DNA from: UBA2336 sp031395485
GTDB taxonomy: Bacteria > Bacteroidota > Bacteroidia > Cytophagales > Cyclobacteriaceae
Direction: 5' to 3'
Length of the DNA stretch: 64,000 nucleotides
Assembly (NCBI GenBank): GCA_031395485.1
Contig: JANNUS010000011.1
Span: 43,762-107,761, forward strand
The notes below the pieces were generated by a model that saw only the letters and a list, made by a program, of their open reading frames with translations, searched no databases and was not told where the DNA came from. Shown piece by piece: positions 1 to 9,045 of this stretch. The stretch's first letter is position 1; every line of letters begins with the position of its first letter. The position numbers and the translations under genes are program-made.

Positions 1-2
1 AT

Positions 3-326
3 GGATTACAAGTATTGCGAAGAGACGGCAAATGGATTCCCATCACGGCTCTACCAGATCAATTGGTAGTTAATGTGGGCGATATGCTTGAACGGCATAC
101 GAATAAAAAACTAAAATCAACCATACACCGCGTTGTAAACCCGCCACGCGAGCGAATGAATACTCCGCGGTATTCGATACCATTTTTCATGCATCCACGG
201 TCGGAAATGAATCTTACCTGCTTGGAAAATTGTATTGATGAGCAGCACCCAAAATTATTTGAAAACATAACAGCCGGTGCTTTTCTCGACCAGCGATTAG
301 CTGAAATTGGACTTAAGAAAAAGTAA
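3..326 (+). CDS. 2-oxoglutarate/Fe(II)-dependent oxygenase, C-terminal part (5' truncated)
   Basis: This is the 3' end of a gene that starts before the window; the frame is open from base 3. The translated tail resembles the isopenicillin N synthase-like dioxygenase fold. It shows a GLQVL-RRDGKW-PI strand, LVVNVGDMLE, then STIHRVVNP with the distal iron-binding His, and the RYS motif (R-x-S) that holds the carboxylate of 2-oxoglutarate, followed by PFF. The HxD pair lies upstream of the window. Members oxidise small molecules using 2-oxoglutarate and O2; the substrate cannot be told from this fragment. It is followed after 21 bases by the transporter on the same strand, so co-transcription is possible. 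Confidence 0.8.
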   Translation, partial: GLQVLRRDGKWIPITALPDQLVVNVGDMLERHTNKKLKSTIHRVVNPPRERMNTPRYSIPFFMHPRSEMNLTCLENCIDEQHPKLFENITAGAFLDQRLAEIGLKKK

Positions 327-347
327 TACTATACCGGGCAACCACAC

Positions 348-1580
348 GTGTTTCAACGAGTCCGATATTATGTTTTTTTAAAGGATGTGCTCATGCTGGC
401 ACTGACAACCTTTGGTGGGCCGCAGGCGCACCTTGCACACTTTCAAAAGGTGCTGGTTGGTAAACGCAAGTATCTTTCAGAAGCTGATTTAATGGAGCTC
501 AATTCGCTTTGTCAGATTTTACCGGGACCAAGCTCTACACAAACATTGGTTAGCATAGGGTATAAGATTGGGGGCCCTAATTTGGCTTACCTAACCTTGC
601 TTGTATGGACATTGCCCTCTGTAATTTTCATGACAATCTTAGCAATTTCCCTTTTCGATATTCAACAATTGAATTGGTCTCTTGAGTTCACGCGGTTTAT
701 TCAACCAATGGCCGTTGGCTTTGTAAGTTATGCAGCCTACACTATCAGCTTAAAAACAGTGAATACGAAAACCGGAATTTTTTTAATGGTTAGCGCGGCA
801 CTCACCTCTTATTTTATTCAAACCCCGGTTATTTTTCCTGTAATTCTTATCCTGGCAGGTGTACTTTCAGCATTGAAATACAAAGCACATCCGGTAGAGG
901 AAAAGAAGAAAATTATAGTACCGTGGTCTAATTTTTTATTATGGATAGGAGTACTTGTTTTTGCGGCCATGTTAGGGTGGGCAACTAAAAGTATTCCACA
1001 AGTCACCAGACCGATTCGGCTATTTGAAAATTTTTACCGGAGTGGAAGCCTTGTTTTTGGTGGAGGTCAGGTGCTAACGCCCATGCTCTACACAGAATTT
1101 GTAAAAAAGGATACAACCGAAGGCGGAAGAAGACCTGTTGAGTTTACAAAAAAGGAATACCTAAGTCATGATGAATTTCTTACAGGGTATGCAATCGTGC
1201 AAACATTACCGGGGCCGGTATTTGCATTCAGTGCTTTTATTGGGTCGCTCTCTATGCGCGAGTACGGAACTCTTGGAGAAATTATAGGAGCATTTATGTC
1301 GGCAGCAGGAATTTTTTTACCTGGAACGTTCCTAATATTTTTTGTGATTCGCATTTGGGATAGCGTAAAAAAATACCGCGCTGTGAGGGCTTCTCTTGAA
1401 GGCATAACCGCGGCCAGCGCAGGCTTGGTGGCTGCTGCTGCAATTATTTTATTTCAACCATTAGATAATACAGTGCTAAATTTTGCTTTTACCATTGGCA
1501 CATTCTGCCTCTTAGCGTTTGGAAGAATACCATCTCCATTTATAATATTGGCAGGGCTGTTATTGGGACTTGTGATTTAA
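348..1580 (+). CDS. chrA: ChrA-type chromate transporter family protein
   Basis: A 410-residue polytopic inner-membrane protein made of two homologous halves, as in long-chain CHR transporters. The first half has FGGPQAHLA and LCQILPGPSSTQ; the second has FGGGQVLTPML and VQTLPGPVFAFSAF. The paired LPGP motifs and the glycine-rich FGG motifs are the family signature. Known members export chromate, probably in exchange for other anions. The GTG start at 348 is used because the conserved first segment (FLKDVLMLALTTFGG) would be lost from the next in-frame ATG at 393. The true substrate in this organism is not certain. Confidence 0.87.
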   Translation: MFQRVRYYVFLKDVLMLALTTFGGPQAHLAHFQKVLVGKRKYLSEADLMELNSLCQILPGPSSTQTLVSIGYKIGGPNLAYLTLLVWTLPSVIFMTILAISLFDIQQLNWSLEFTRFIQPMAVGFVSYAAYTISLKTVNTKTGIFLMVSAALTSYFIQTPVIFPVILILAGVLSALKYKAHPVEEKKKIIVPWSNFLLWIGVLVFAAMLGWATKSIPQVTRPIRLFENFYRSGSLVFGGGQVLTPMLYTEFVKKDTTEGGRRPVEFTKKEYLSHDEFLTGYAIVQTLPGPVFAFSAFIGSLSMREYGTLGEIIGAFMSAAGIFLPGTFLIFFVIRIWDSVKKYRAVRASLEGITAASAGLVAAAAIILFQPLDNTVLNFAFTIGTFCLLAFGRIPSPFIILAGLLLGLVI

Positions 1581-1596
1581 GAAAATCACGAGAATA

Positions 1597-2322
1597 TTAT
1601 TTACGTGTTCCGTAAAAAAAACTTATAAACAGGGTCGGATAAGTCGAATAATTTCTAGCGGCTGGCACCATTTCTATTTTTTGATTGTAAGCATCAAATA
1701 GAAAACCTGCCTCAAAACCAGTTACCTGACTTTTAAAAGTGCCAAGTTCAAAATTGAGCGCAGCTTTTAAATTTATACCTAGCGAAGCATTAGCATCGTT
1801 TAATCCTTGAAGCAAACGGCCAGGACCGAGAATATTCTGCTCCAGAATTGATGGATTATACTGTTCAAATATAGTGTAAGGAAGATCAATAGAGCCCCAC
1901 TCAACATAGTAGGGTGCAATAAGCCCGATACTTGGGCCAATAGCAAAAACGGCTTTTATTTCAACTCCTTGCTGAGGTGCCTTTTTGAACAGTATAAGAT
2001 CGCGCCCATACTGCAACCGAAATGTGTATAGATAATTACTTTTACCGAATGAATAGAAATTTCCACTATATGGTGAATTGCGCCTTACCTCTTGCGGATG
2101 CTTAACATTCATCACTTCAAGACCGAAGGTCTCGAGAACACGATCGTTTATTTTGAATGATTTTTTAAAAACAAAACCACCAATCAATCCCCCCGAGGTA
2201 TTCTTATTTATACCCCAGGTAAACTCTGACTGGTATTCGTAACTATCCTGAGTTTGTGCCCGGCCATCCGTTACTATGGCTGTTGTAAAAAGTAAAACCG
2301 CAAAAACATTTTGAAAACGCAT
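1597..2322 (-). CDS. Secreted hypothetical protein, probable outer-membrane barrel
   Basis: I do not recognise a family. From the ATG at 2322 the protein begins with a clean signal peptide (MRFQNVFAVLLFTTAIVTDGRAQ). The rest is rich in aromatic residues, alternates short strands, and ends in FISFFYGTRK, as expected for a small outer-membrane beta-barrel or a periplasmic beta protein. An in-frame ATG at 2382 would add 20 residues ahead of the signal peptide, so I prefer the inner start. The gene is divergent from the OsmC gene at 2394 and convergent with the ChrA gene, so it is probably transcribed alone. Confidence 0.7.
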   Translation of the reverse strand: MRFQNVFAVLLFTTAIVTDGRAQTQDSYEYQSEFTWGINKNTSGGLIGGFVFKKSFKINDRVLETFGLEVMNVKHPQEVRRNSPYSGNFYSFGKSNYLYTFRLQYGRDLILFKKAPQQGVEIKAVFAIGPSIGLIAPYYVEWGSIDLPYTIFEQYNPSILEQNILGPGRLLQGLNDANASLGINLKAALNFELGTFKSQVTGFEAGFLFDAYNQKIEMVPAARNYSTYPTLFISFFYGTRK

Positions 2323-2393
2323 TCCTTCACCAAACTTTACGATAAATTTATAAGCTACAGACATAACGAAGAAATTTACCATAAGTTTTATTT

Positions 2394-2798
2394 ATGAAAA
2401 CACTTAGTACACACTATTTAGGCTCATTACGTACCGAAAATACCCATACTCGCTCTGGAAGCCGGGTAATTACCGATGCCCCAGTTGACAATCAGGGAAA
2501 GGGTGAAGCTTTTAGCCCCACCGATCTGGTTTGTACTTCGCTTAGCAGTTGCATGATTACTACGATGGGTATTTTGGCCGAACGCGAGCATATTGAGCTT
2601 AGGGGCCTGCAAGCGGACGTGGTAAAAATCATGAGCGCGGCACCGCGTAAAATTCAAGAGATACAAGTAACATTATCGCATGCAACGTTGGTGGCAACGG
2701 AAGCCCAAAAACAAAAGCTTAGAAATGCAGCGCTTACCTGCCCCGTTGCATTGAGCTTACATGATTCCGTTAAGCAAACTGTAAAATTTAATTTTTAA
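2394..2798 (+). CDS. OsmC family peroxiredoxin-like protein
   Basis: A 134-residue OsmC/Ohr-fold protein. The two redox cysteines typical of the family are present: one in LSSCMITTMG and one in LTCPVALSLHDSV. Family members reduce organic hydroperoxides, or act as cytosolic thiol-dependent detoxifiers. This one is closer to the YhfA-like branch than to classical Ohr, judging by the FSPTDLVCTSLSSC segment. Its 3' end overlaps the convergent YtxJ gene by 11 bases; YtxJ is a thiol-exchange protein of the bacillithiol system, so two thiol-redox proteins face each other here. A second OsmC paralogue lies at 49757. Confidence 0.9.
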   Translation: MKTLSTHYLGSLRTENTHTRSGSRVITDAPVDNQGKGEAFSPTDLVCTSLSSCMITTMGILAEREHIELRGLQADVVKIMSAAPRKIQEIQVTLSHATLVATEAQKQKLRNAALTCPVALSLHDSVKQTVKFNF

Positions 2799-3126
2799 GA
2801 ACATTTTTTAGCTGGGAGAATTCAATGTCAAAATGAGAGCGGTCATAGATTGACTTGCCCTTGTGGATGACCAAAACTTGAGGCGATTCATGAACTACGC
2901 CAAATCGCTCAGCGATTGAAGTTGAAAGCGCCCGGTAGGATAGGAGATCTAAAAAATAGGATTTTGTATTTGGAAAATCTTCCTTCCAGTTTCTCTCCAG
3001 CCGATCCAGCGTTGTCCGGCTAATCGAACAGCTTGTACTGTGTTTGAAAATGAGAATTTTTTTCTCGGCAGACTCACGTAACAGGTCTTCCAGTTGATCG
3101 GGGTTGTTTAAAGAATTCCATTCCAT
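2788..3126 (-). CDS. ytxJ: YtxJ-like monothiol bacilliredoxin
   Basis: A thioredoxin-fold protein of 112 residues with the YtxJ signature FKHSTSCSISRTTLDRLER: a single active-site Cys followed by Ser, and then SPQVLVIHKG, the cis-proline segment. The family is thought to remove bacillithiol from S-bacillithiolated proteins. The ATG at 3126 is chosen; an upstream ATG at 3153 would overlap the preceding repeat-protein gene by 20 bases and add only nine residues. The bacillithiol link is supported by bshC at 14160 in the same window. Confidence 0.85.
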   Translation of the reverse strand: MEWNSLNNPDQLEDLLRESAEKKILIFKHSTSCSISRTTLDRLERNWKEDFPNTKSYFLDLLSYRALSTSIAERFGVVHESPQVLVIHKGKSIYDRSHFDIEFSQLKNVLKN

Positions 3127-3133
3127 AGTGTAC

Positions 3134-5599
3134 TCAATCGGCCCATAGACCATCCTCTCTTTTATCGTAGCGGGGTTTCCGGTATTTTTCTTTTAGGTGA
3201 TCGGGTTGGGTATCGTTTTTCTTGAATAAACGCGCCCACCATAGTTTAAAGTTCGTTACTGCGGTTCTTTCTTCATCGGTATTATTTTTATTTGTTTTCA
3301 CAAACTTTGAATCGGGGTGAAGATTCTTGTTTCCGAACAGGTCAAATTTTTTCATTTTAATATTGCCCTGATAATCACCCGCGCGGGCGAATGCTTTACC
3401 AGGTTCTCGTACATTCAGCGCAGCATCGGCACTACTTGGGTTATGTTTGTAAGCCCACGTTAGGCGCATTGCTTTTTTATATTCACTCGCCAAAATTGAA
3501 TTTTTACCCGGAGCAATTCCAGACATAGATCCTTCGGCCGCATTCGGTCTCTTTTTATATTCTTGTTGTTTCACCTTTATCGGCAATCCATTAGTTAGGT
3601 ACGTTGGTTTTTCCGGCCTTGATTTTTTCATGGCTTCATCAGCCGCGTTAGGATTTTTTATGTATTGCTTTTTGAATCGGGGTAATCGAATGGCTCCTGT
3701 AAACTCTTCACCCTGATTACGCATCGATGGATGGAAATCAAACGCATGATGTTTACCTGGAAACCCACCAACTTCTTTGCTTGGTTCTTTTTTGTTCACT
3801 TTAATGTTTCCTTGAAATGTATCAAATCCAACTCCTTTAGGTGCTTTTCCGGGGATGGGTTGCTCGCTATTGTTCCAAAGTTTTCCACTAATACTTCCTC
3901 CACCTTTTATAGGTTTGCGTGCTTTTTTATATCCTGTAAACTCCTCACCCTGATTACGCATGCTGGGCTTGAGATCAAACAATTTATATCCCCCCGGATA
4001 TCCACTAACTTTTTCTGCGCCAGCAGGAGGGATTCGCTTTGCAATCGGTAATTGTTTATTGTTCCATAGTCGGCCACTTATACTTCCGCCTCCTTTTAAT
4101 GGTCGTTGTGTTTTAATGTTACCCTGAAATGTTCCCGCTCGGTCAGCTCCTGCTCCAGGAATGCGCACCGCAATAGGGAAGCCTTTATTATTCCACCGTT
4201 TTCCGCTAACGCTACCGCCACCTTTCACGGGTCGTTGCGCTTTCATGTTTCCTTGAAAAGTTCCTACTCGGTCGGCTCCTGCTCCGGGCGTACGCACAGG
4301 ATTAGGGTAACCATTATTATTCCACTGTTTTCCACTAACACTTCCACCACCTTTCAGCGGCTTTCTGGACTTGATGTTTCCGGAGTAGTTGCCGCCTTGT
4401 GGAGAGAAAATTTTCCCGCCTTTGATATTTCCCTGATAGCTGCCAATTTTATCAGCACCTATTCCGGGAGTTTTAACCGGAAGTGGGTAGTTGCCCTTTT
4501 TAATTTTACCTGACACGGATTTATTTCCACCACCGGGTATGGACCCTTTGTAAGGCGTGTCGCCAACGCGAGGTTTTAATTTCTTTCGCGGAAATACAGG
4601 TTTACCTTCAATTGATTTTTTACTGGTATAATTTTTACCTCGTAGCTTTCTTCCGGCAATATCGCCTAGCCAAGCTTTAGGAGGTTGCGTAGCAGAAAAA
4701 TATCCGCCATTATTTCTAAACAGCTTTGCTCCAATGTTTTTCTTAGGGCGATAGGGGTTTGCTGTTGGATTTATAATAAACGGGCGTTTCGTTTCGAAAT
4801 TTTTTGTTCGCAATTTTCTTCCTGCTATATCGCCTATAAAGGCTTTTTCTCCTCGTGGTTTACGATTCCAAAAACCAGCGAAAGCATTAATGCTTCTTCT
4901 TGCGATATACGATCGTGAAACGGAAGCGGGGGTAACTCTTTTTTTCCTTTTTGGCGATTCCGGTTGGGAGGTCAATCGCTTTAGCCTTGCTAATTGTGGG
5001 CGGTTTGATACTGCCCGTTCGACAGACTGAGGTTTTCGTGATGGGTTATTAACAAACATGCCTCGTTGCTTGTACACATTAGACACGCGACCTGTAGCCG
5101 AGCGAACACTTACGCGTGGCGCAGCAGAATTCTTCCGGGCCTGTTGTTTGGAGTCTTTTTCGGTGCGAGATCGATTATTAATGTATTGCCCTCGTTGCGG
5201 GTAAACATTTCTTGTTTGGGTTGTGATAGATCGCGCATTTACACGTGATGGGGAAGATCGTAAGTTTTGTCGTGAGACTTTAGCGGTTCGGGATGTGTTA
5301 TTTACGAAAGGTCCTTTTTGAGAATAAATTTTTGCTGGCTTAGACGAGCCCGCTCGATTAGCCAACGAAAACCGCCTGCCCTGGATTCGATTATATGATT
5401 TTTTAGGTTTCGATTTTTTACTCGGTAACAACCGAAATCTACTTTCGCGTTTTGCTCCTCCCTTAATGATGGGGCGGTCGCCTTTTGTGTTTTGCGAATA
5501 CGCAGCAGGAACAAGAAAAACCAATAGGATAGCCATGAAGCCAAGTCGCCCCAATGCGTTTCTTAGATGTGCCGTGGTATATCGGTGCTTTGTATTCAA
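3134..5599 (-). CDS. Large basic secreted repeat protein, function unknown
   Basis: An 821-residue protein with no recognised domain. Residues 1-36 form a signal peptide ending AYSQ. The mature part is very rich in Lys, Arg, Gly and Asn, with few acidic or hydrophobic residues. Repeats are: VYxQRGxFVNN at about 91, 132 and 175; GDIAGRKLRxKN at 256 and 312; GGGSxSGxxWNN at 417, 460, 503 and 566, the first three exactly 43 residues apart; and PSMRNQGEEFTG at about 545 and 624. The C-terminus (FKLWWARLFKKND, then KYRKPRYDKREDGLWAD) is non-repetitive. TTG at 5599 gives a signal peptide with a charged n-region; ATG at 5536 would remove that charge. The YtxJ gene follows after 7 bases. It could be a cell-surface or matrix protein; that is inference from composition only. 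Confidence 0.8.
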   Translation of the reverse strand: MNTKHRYTTAHLRNALGRLGFMAILLVFLVPAAYSQNTKGDRPIIKGGAKRESRFRLLPSKKSKPKKSYNRIQGRRFSLANRAGSSKPAKIYSQKGPFVNNTSRTAKVSRQNLRSSPSRVNARSITTQTRNVYPQRGQYINNRSRTEKDSKQQARKNSAAPRVSVRSATGRVSNVYKQRGMFVNNPSRKPQSVERAVSNRPQLARLKRLTSQPESPKRKKRVTPASVSRSYIARRSINAFAGFWNRKPRGEKAFIGDIAGRKLRTKNFETKRPFIINPTANPYRPKKNIGAKLFRNNGGYFSATQPPKAWLGDIAGRKLRGKNYTSKKSIEGKPVFPRKKLKPRVGDTPYKGSIPGGGNKSVSGKIKKGNYPLPVKTPGIGADKIGSYQGNIKGGKIFSPQGGNYSGNIKSRKPLKGGGSVSGKQWNNNGYPNPVRTPGAGADRVGTFQGNMKAQRPVKGGGSVSGKRWNNKGFPIAVRIPGAGADRAGTFQGNIKTQRPLKGGGSISGRLWNNKQLPIAKRIPPAGAEKVSGYPGGYKLFDLKPSMRNQGEEFTGYKKARKPIKGGGSISGKLWNNSEQPIPGKAPKGVGFDTFQGNIKVNKKEPSKEVGGFPGKHHAFDFHPSMRNQGEEFTGAIRLPRFKKQYIKNPNAADEAMKKSRPEKPTYLTNGLPIKVKQQEYKKRPNAAEGSMSGIAPGKNSILASEYKKAMRLTWAYKHNPSSADAALNVREPGKAFARAGDYQGNIKMKKFDLFGNKNLHPDSKFVKTNKNNTDEERTAVTNFKLWWARLFKKNDTQPDHLKEKYRKPRYDKREDGLWAD
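3869..4351 (-). repeat. Intragenic tandem repeats encoding the GGGSxSGxxWNN units
   Basis: Four related segments inside the repeat-protein gene encode residues 417-428, 460-471, 503-514 and 566-577. The first three units are 129 bases apart, in frame. The linking text (PxxxRxPGAGADR, then GTFQGNxK and RPxKGGG) is also conserved between the first three units. The fourth is displaced by a 20-residue insertion containing the PSMRNQGEEFTG motif. Confidence 0.8.
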
Positions 5600-5686
5600 A
5601 AAATAGGTTGTGAAACAGGCTAAGATACTAAAAAATGGACATTCATATACGAATCGGGCAGCAGGGCTAGCTTTTGTCCGATTGTA

Positions 5687-7666
5687 TCAAAACGTCAGTA
5701 ACTCCTCAATCTTATTTTTCAACCTTCCCTTTGGCAAAAAATTCTGCTCCAAGGTTGGTGCAAAGGGTATGGCGGTATCTAAACTGGCAACCCGCATTAC
5801 AGGGGCATCGAGGTTTTTAAAGCAATGTTCACTTATCCACGCAGCAATTTCGCCCCCGATTCCTCCTGTCAGGGTGTCTTCATGAAGTATCAAAACACGG
5901 TTGGTCTTCTTAACGGTTTGCTCAACGGCTTCTTTATCCCACGGTAATAATGTTCGCAAGTCAAGTAGATCGGCCTTCACATCAGGCATTGTCTCTAAAA
6001 TTTCTTTTGCCCAATGCACGCCCATTCCATATGTGATGATAGAAATATCGCTTCCTTCCAAAACCAATTTTGCTTTCCCAACTTCTACCGTATAGTAATC
6101 ATCTGGGATAACATCTTTGACCGAACGGTAGAGAACTTTGTGTTCAAAAAATAAATAAGGATTTGGATCTTCAAGGGAAGCACACAGCAATCCTTTTGCA
6201 TCGTATGGATTGGAAGGATACACAATTTTCAATCCGGGAGTATGGAAGAACCATGCTTCATTACTTTGTGAGTGAAACGGCCCTGCGGCTGTGCCGGCAC
6301 CCGTTGGCATTCGCACAACCACATCGGCTTGCTGCCCCCAACGCCAATGTGCCTTAGCCAGATTATTTATAATTTGATTGAACCCTTCTGTAACGAAATC
6401 AGCAAACTGCATTTCAACCATGGATTTCATTCCCTTCACCGACAAGCCTAATCCCGCACCAACAATTGCGGCTTCGCAAATAGGTGTATTACGAACACGG
6501 CCACGACCAAATTTTTCTACGAAACCATCGGTGATTTTAAAGGCTCCACCATATTCGGCAATGTCCTGGCCCATGAGCACGAGGTTGTCATAACGCTCCA
6601 TGCTTTGACGTAACCCATCACTGATAGCATCAATGAAACGTTTTTCTGATTTTTTATCAGATGCAGGCTCCATTACTTTTTGTTCGAAAGGAGCATGCAT
6701 GTCGTTTAACTCTAACTCGGTGCTGGCCGTTGGATGTGTTTCTTCAAATGCAACGGTTAATCCATCTTCAATCTGTTTTTTAATTTTTTTACGAATTGTT
6801 TCAATTTGCTTTTGATCGATAACGGCTGCTTCAATCAAGTACTTCTCATAATTTTCGACAGGATCTTTCTTGGCCCATGTTTCCATTAATTTTTTTGGAA
6901 CGTACTTGGTACCCGAGGCTTCTTCATGGCCGCGCATTCGAAAGGTGATACACTCTAATAAAACAGGGCGTGGATTTTTTCGCATGGAGGTAGCCAGCGA
7001 ATTTACCGTATCGTATACCTCTAAAATATTATTGCCATCTACTTGCACACCTTCAATGCCGTAACCAATGGCCTTATCAACAAAATTTTTACAACGAAAT
7101 TGTTCAGCACTAGGGGTTGAAAGTCCATAGCCATTATTTTCGATCACAAAAATTACTGGCAAATCCCATACGGCTGCAACGTTTATAGCTTCATGAAAAT
7201 CACCTTCACTTGTTCCTCCATCGCCATTGAAAACGGCCGTTACTTTTTTCTCTTTTTTTAGTAAGCTGGCAAGCGCAATTCCATCAGCCACTCCGTTTTG
7301 TGGACCTAAGTGTGAAATCATCCCAACAATATGATGTTCATTCGTACCAAAATGAAAGGAACGGTCGCGGCCTTTGGTGTAACCCATCATGGTTCCCTGC
7401 CACTGTGCAAACAGCCGATCGAACGGCATATTACGGGAAGTGAAAACGCCCAGGTTACGGTGCATAGGTAAAATATATTCGTCTTCTTCCAAGGCCATTG
7501 TAAGCCCAACCGAAATAGCTTCTTGGCCAATGCCGCTAAACCACTTGCTAATTTTACCCTGACGAAGCAAAATCAACATCTTTTCTTCGATCATCCGAGG
7601 GAAGAGAAGACGCTGATATAAGTCTTTCAGTACTTTATCGGAGTATGTTTTGCGGTTGAAGTTCAT
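5687..7666 (-). CDS. Fused alpha/beta E1 component of a 2-oxoacid dehydrogenase
   Basis: One 659-residue chain carries both E1 subunits of a thiamine-diphosphate 2-oxoacid dehydrogenase complex. The alpha-like half (to about residue 335) has the ThDP motif GDG (148-150) followed 26 residues later by NN (177-178). The beta-like half has GQDIAEYGG, ICEAAIVGAGLG, FADF and the FHSQSNEAWFFHTPGLKIVYPS segment. The fusion is common in Bacteroidota, where it is usually named a branched-chain or generic 2-oxoacid (2-oxoisovalerate-type) E1. E2 and E3 genes are not nearby, so substrate specificity is open. The ATG at 7666 is chosen over a TTG three codons upstream. The divergent M16 protease gene starts 94 bases away. 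Confidence 0.92.
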   Translation of the reverse strand: MNFNRKTYSDKVLKDLYQRLLFPRMIEEKMLILLRQGKISKWFSGIGQEAISVGLTMALEEDEYILPMHRNLGVFTSRNMPFDRLFAQWQGTMMGYTKGRDRSFHFGTNEHHIVGMISHLGPQNGVADGIALASLLKKEKKVTAVFNGDGGTSEGDFHEAINVAAVWDLPVIFVIENNGYGLSTPSAEQFRCKNFVDKAIGYGIEGVQVDGNNILEVYDTVNSLATSMRKNPRPVLLECITFRMRGHEEASGTKYVPKKLMETWAKKDPVENYEKYLIEAAVIDQKQIETIRKKIKKQIEDGLTVAFEETHPTASTELELNDMHAPFEQKVMEPASDKKSEKRFIDAISDGLRQSMERYDNLVLMGQDIAEYGGAFKITDGFVEKFGRGRVRNTPICEAAIVGAGLGLSVKGMKSMVEMQFADFVTEGFNQIINNLAKAHWRWGQQADVVVRMPTGAGTAAGPFHSQSNEAWFFHTPGLKIVYPSNPYDAKGLLCASLEDPNPYLFFEHKVLYRSVKDVIPDDYYTVEVGKAKLVLEGSDISIITYGMGVHWAKEILETMPDVKADLLDLRTLLPWDKEAVEQTVKKTNRVLILHEDTLTGGIGGEIAAWISEHCFKNLDAPVMRVASLDTAIPFAPTLEQNFLPKGRLKNKIEELLTF

Positions 7667-7759
7667 AGAGTTCAAAATTGGGTAGCAAGTTAAAATCTTT
7701 GTTGGAGTAGTCCTATCACTTCAATAAAGAGGATCACTTTATTGCTATTTTTGGACTCT

Positions 7760-9001
7760 ATGATTTCATTTAGCGAATTCAGGCTTGAAAACGGCTTACG
7801 GGTAATTGTACACGAAGACCCCACTGTGCAAATAGCTGTAATGAATATTTTATATGATGTGGGCTCGTGCGATGAGCGTGAAGAGAAGACCGGTTTTGCC
7901 CACCTTTTCGAGCATCTGATGTTTGGCGGCTCGGTGAATATTCCCAGCTACGATGAACCACTTCAACGTGTGGGGGGTGAAAACAATGCCTTCACCAGCA
8001 CCGATATCACAAATTATTACTTAACCGTTCCAGCATCCAATATTGAAACAGGTTTTTGGTTGGAGAGTGATCGCATGTTGAGTTTATCCTTCGATCCGAA
8101 AGTTTTAGAGGTGCAACGCAAAGTTGTAATTGAAGAATTTAAGCAACGGTATTTTAATCAGCCTTATGGCGATGTTTGGTTAAAGCTTCGCCCGTTGGCC
8201 TATCATGTTCATCCGTATAAGTGGGCCACTATTGGTAAAGAGATTAGTCATATTGAGAATGCAACGTTGGAGGACGTGAAGGATTTTTTCTTTCAGCATT
8301 ACCGACCCAATAATGCAATCCTTGTCGTGGCCGGAAATGTTACGGTTGATCAGGTTAAAGAACTTTCGCAAAAGTGGTTTGGGCCGATTCCATCGGGTAA
8401 AAAAAACATTCGTAAGTTGCCAATTGAACCTGTTCAAAAAGAAAAGCGCGTGCTGACAGTAGAGGCAAAGGTGCCGGCCAATGCGTTGTACAAATCGTAT
8501 CACATGCCCGGGCGTTTTCATGACGATTATTATGCTGCTGATTTATTAAGCGACATTTTAAGTCGTGGTCAATCAAGCAGACTTTATAATCAACTTGTGA
8601 AGGAGAGAGAAATTTTTACTTCCATTTCATCGTTTGTAATGGGCACAATTGATCCGGGTCAACTTATTATTAGCGGAAGGACAAAGGATGGCATTAAACT
8701 GGAGGAGGCAGAACAAGCAATGACTTCAATCATTCAGGCGGTGATCGAACATGGCGTTACAGAAAACGAACTTGAGAAGGTAAAAAATCAAGCGGCATCA
8801 ACACTTGAGTTTGGCGAGGTTGAAGTAATGAACCGAGCAATGAACCTTGCCTTTGCCGCCTTGTCGGGCGATGTTGATTTAGTGAATAAGGAGCGAAGCA
8901 TGATCGAGTCTGTAACCAGCACAGACATTAAACGAGTGGCGAAGACTATTTTACGAGAAGAGAATTCAAGTGTACTGTATTATAAAGCAGTTATCAGTTA
9001 A
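7760..9001 (+). CDS. M16 family zinc metalloprotease
   Basis: A single-unit M16 (pitrilysin/mitochondrial processing peptidase-like) protein of 413 residues. The inverted zinc motif HLFEH is at residues 48-52, and the third ligand is in VIEEFKQRYF at about 125-126. The second M16 domain follows (from about residue 175, PNNAILVVAGNV) with no second zinc motif, as in the active beta-type subunits. There is no signal peptide, so a cytoplasmic site is likely. The ATG at 7760 gives the usual family N-terminus (ISFSEFRLENGLRVIVHEDP); a TTG at 7742 overlaps a TATTTTTG promoter-like element and is unlikely. Confidence 0.9.
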   Translation: MISFSEFRLENGLRVIVHEDPTVQIAVMNILYDVGSCDEREEKTGFAHLFEHLMFGGSVNIPSYDEPLQRVGGENNAFTSTDITNYYLTVPASNIETGFWLESDRMLSLSFDPKVLEVQRKVVIEEFKQRYFNQPYGDVWLKLRPLAYHVHPYKWATIGKEISHIENATLEDVKDFFFQHYRPNNAILVVAGNVTVDQVKELSQKWFGPIPSGKKNIRKLPIEPVQKEKRVLTVEAKVPANALYKSYHMPGRFHDDYYAADLLSDILSRGQSSRLYNQLVKEREIFTSISSFVMGTIDPGQLIISGRTKDGIKLEEAEQAMTSIIQAVIEHGVTENELEKVKNQAASTLEFGEVEVMNRAMNLAFAALSGDVDLVNKERSMIESVTSTDIKRVAKTILREENSSVLYYKAVIS

Positions 9002-9023
9002 CGGCATTCGTTAACTGATAACT
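8989..9023. repeat. Perfect 15-bp inverted repeat across the M16 stop codon
   Basis: The sequence AGTTATCAGTTAACG is followed by the 5-base loop GCATT and its exact complement. The TAA stop codon of the M16 protease gene lies inside the left arm. No T-run follows on the + strand, so it is not a standard terminator. AT-rich GATAAC-type repeats occur between genes elsewhere in the window (for example near 50170), so this may belong to a dispersed family, or stabilise the mRNA 3' end. Confidence 0.75.
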
Positions 9024-9045
9024 ATTAACCAATAACTGATCAAAG

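Noticed and set aside
3731..5248. Several + strand frames of 60-135 codons within the repeat-protein gene
   Set aside because: They are shadows caused by the low-complexity, repetitive composition of the - strand gene.
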